NCBI GenBank assembly: GCA_028285205.1
Contig: JANQQA010000351.1
Coordinates: forward strand, 1-44,213
Direction: 5' to 3'
DNA length: 44,213 nucleotides
From: Bythopirellula sp.
GTDB taxonomy: Bacteria > Planctomycetota > Planctomycetia > Pirellulales > Lacipirellulaceae
Positions 42,760-44,213 of the stretch are shown piece by piece (the stretch's first letter is position 1; each line of letters opens with the position of its first letter). The notes under the pieces were generated by a model that saw only the letters and a list, made by a program, of their open reading frames with translations, was not told where the DNA came from and did not search any database. A program made the position numbers and the translations under genes.

Positions 42760-44213
42760 TCAGAACGCGAATTGGATTTGGCCGCGGAGCAGCCAGCCAG
42801 CATCGCCGGGGGCGATATCCAACGCGGAGGAGTTGATCGGTGCTCCATTGAGGCGGGTGAAGTCAACGGTAGCCTTGGCATGCTGATCGCGGAAGTACCA
42901 GACCACACCTCCAGCCACTTCGTCGGCGCTTTCATTTAATACCCCGAGCGTGCCAGAGTCCCCAACGACTCGTGACCATCTAGTGAGCAATTGGACCTCG
43001 CCTGGCACAATAAACTTACCAACCTGGAGCCAAAACCCGTGGTCGAACAAGTCGGCTACTACAGGACTCTCGAACTCGCCAATCGTGCGAAAGTAGTACT
43101 CCAATGTGGTGGACCAACCTCGCCACTTGGCCGAAACATCGACGGCGTATTGACTGACCGCGTACTGGTCAACTCCCATAGGCAGCAAAGATTCCAATGG
43201 TTCTCCTGCGTCGACAACAAGCAAACTCTGGAACTCTGTCAGGCCGTCCCGCTCAATGGTCGTGTCGGCAAACGCAACGCCTGCTCTGATGGCAAGCGTA
43301 TCGTGCCATTCGAGGTCGGCCAATTCCCCCTTCCCCCAATCGCCGCAAGGGTACACGAAGATACGACCTGAGTAAGCAAAATTGTTGTCCAGCGAACCAC
43401 TACTGCCGGTCTCAGCACCACCGGTAACAAAACCATTGTAGATGGCAACTTCCCAGTTCCACGGCATGCCGCCGTCGGTACGTTCACCGTACAGGCCCCA
43501 GCCCAAGCTGCGGTTGATGTCGAAGAAGGTGCTGGACACAGAGCGATCGGCAAACTCAAATTCGCGCCCAGAAAGGTACCTCGCCATAGAGTACGGCACC
43601 TTGTAGCGGCCGGTCTTGAATTGAATCGCGTTCTCGCGCAGATCCAGTGTATGGTGCCCAATATCGTACGTAAGAAAATAATCTAGCAGCCGAATGTCGT
43701 CACCGCTGCTGCTGCGACCATCGATTTGAACGAAGTAGGCAAAGTCGGAGGTGAAGGCGTGGCCCGAGAATACAATTCTCCCCCGCTTCAGCTGAAACTG
43801 ATTCAGGTCAGGATTTGGCCCTTGCGAGTTGAGATTGGTGTGTCGCAGCTGACCCCAGCCATTGATGCGCAGCAAGAACGGAATACCATCGACGTTGAGG
43901 TCATTCTGACGTCTGCTGGCGATCACAAAACCTGAATCATATCCAACCCGGACGTTGTTACGGCGGGTTGTCATGCCGCGGGGAGGCGGATGTTCTGCGT
44001 ACGATGCAAGTTGGACTGAAGGATCGCTTTGCGAGTCAGCCGCCGCAGGGTCCTTGACCGAGACATCCTCCAACGCTGCGAGGACGTCTGCCCCGATAGT
44101 TTCGGCCAATTGGAACCCGACCGTGCCGTCGTAGCCCCAGCTCGCACTAATGCAGGCACTGCCGAAGAGCAGGCCGGTTAGCACGATAAGCAGCGCCCGG
44201 TAAGTTCCAATGA
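42760..44213 (-). CDS. OprP-like outer-membrane porin, 5' end cut by window edge
   Basis: The visible frame covers about 484 codons and runs past a GTG at 44184 to the right edge without a stop. The upstream residues (IGTYRALLIVLTGLLFG) continue the signal peptide, so the true start is probably just outside the window. The mature protein shows the phosphate-selective porin O/P (OprP/OprO-like) pattern: FLLRINGWGQLRHTNLNS, FQLKRGRIVFSGHAFTSDF, ENAIQFKTGRYKVPYSMARY and REFEFADRS. Alternating strands follow, and it ends in phenylalanine (QIQFAF), as expected for BamA-inserted beta barrels. The likely role is outer-membrane passage of anions or small solutes; the substrate is not predictable. Confidence 0.85.
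   Translation of the reverse strand, partial: IGTYRALLIVLTGLLFGSACISASWGYDGTVGFQLAETIGADVLAALEDVSVKDPAAADSQSDPSVQLASYAEHPPPRGMTTRRNNVRVGYDSGFVIASRRQNDLNVDGIPFLLRINGWGQLRHTNLNSQGPNPDLNQFQLKRGRIVFSGHAFTSDFAYFVQIDGRSSSGDDIRLLDYFLTYDIGHHTLDLRENAIQFKTGRYKVPYSMARYLSGREFEFADRSVSSTFFDINRSLGWGLYGERTDGGMPWNWEVAIYNGFVTGGAETGSSGSLDNNFAYSGRIFVYPCGDWGKGELADLEWHDTLAIRAGVAFADTTIERDGLTEFQSLLVVDAGEPLESLLPMGVDQYAVSQYAVDVSAKWRGWSTTLEYYFRTIGEFESPVVADLFDHGFWLQVGKFIVPGEVQLLTRWSRVVGDSGTLGVLNESADEVAGGVVWYFRDQHAKATVDFTRLNGAPINSSALDIAPGDAGWLLRGQIQFAF

Overview
The window looks like a chromosomal segment of a planctomycete, probably of the order Pirellulales. The evidence is family content read from the sequence. There are two DUF1559 pseudopilin-like proteins, a PVC-type CxxCH heme protein, two PEP-CTERM proteins (one with a dockerin-like stretch), a type I sulfatase, a DUF1080 protein, a Tat-exported Gfo/Idh/MocA oxidoreductase, and an imuA-imuB-dnaE2 mutasome cassette. 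Many genes have weak or no Shine-Dalgarno sites. No tRNA, rRNA, CRISPR array or intact insertion sequence was seen.

Layout from left to right. 1-3789 (minus): a glucose dehydrogenase followed by a GH63-like glucosidase cut by the left edge. 4482-7717 (plus): Tat-signal Gfo/Idh/MocA oxidoreductase and a secreted HEAT-repeat protein. 7872-13356 (plus): imuA-imuB-dnaE2, preceded by a promoter whose spacer holds a tandem TGTACATG repeat, a candidate SOS operator. 13553-16903: flavin reductase, L-fucose isomerase (minus) and an anchored leucine-rich-repeat protein. 16996-21362 (minus): lipoprotein with EF-hand loops, DUF1559 protein, DUF1080 protein, sulfatase. 21819-27163 (plus): nagB-pta-ackA-DUF4954-acp, an amino-sugar/acetate operon ending in a putative left-handed beta-helix protein and an acyl carrier protein. 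27228-33659 (minus): creatininase-family hydrolase, a transglutaminase-esterase fusion, two PEP-CTERM proteins. 34556-39211 (plus): a very large deacetylase/FG-GAP/PVC-heme fusion. 39368-44213 (minus): selenoprotein, DUF1559 protein, lipoprotein, and an OprP-like porin cut by the right edge.

The most striking feature is at 39368-40855 on the minus strand. A thioredoxin-fold protein is interrupted by an in-frame TGA at exactly the first cysteine of its CxxC motif (W-TGA-A-G-C-R). Immediately after the TGA, the message can fold into a 9-bp lower stem and a 5-bp upper stem capped by GGUCU, the expected form of a bacterial SECIS element. I read it as one selenocysteine-containing protein of about 495 residues (signal peptide, UxxC thioredoxin domain, TPR, DsbD-alpha-like C-terminus). 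A standard gene caller would split it into two fragments or call it a pseudogene.

Much of the remaining content suits a polysaccharide degrader: glucosidase plus glucose dehydrogenase, fucose isomerase plus sulfatase, and glucosamine-6-phosphate deaminase together with acetate-activating enzymes that could handle both products of N-acetylglucosamine-6-phosphate deacetylation.
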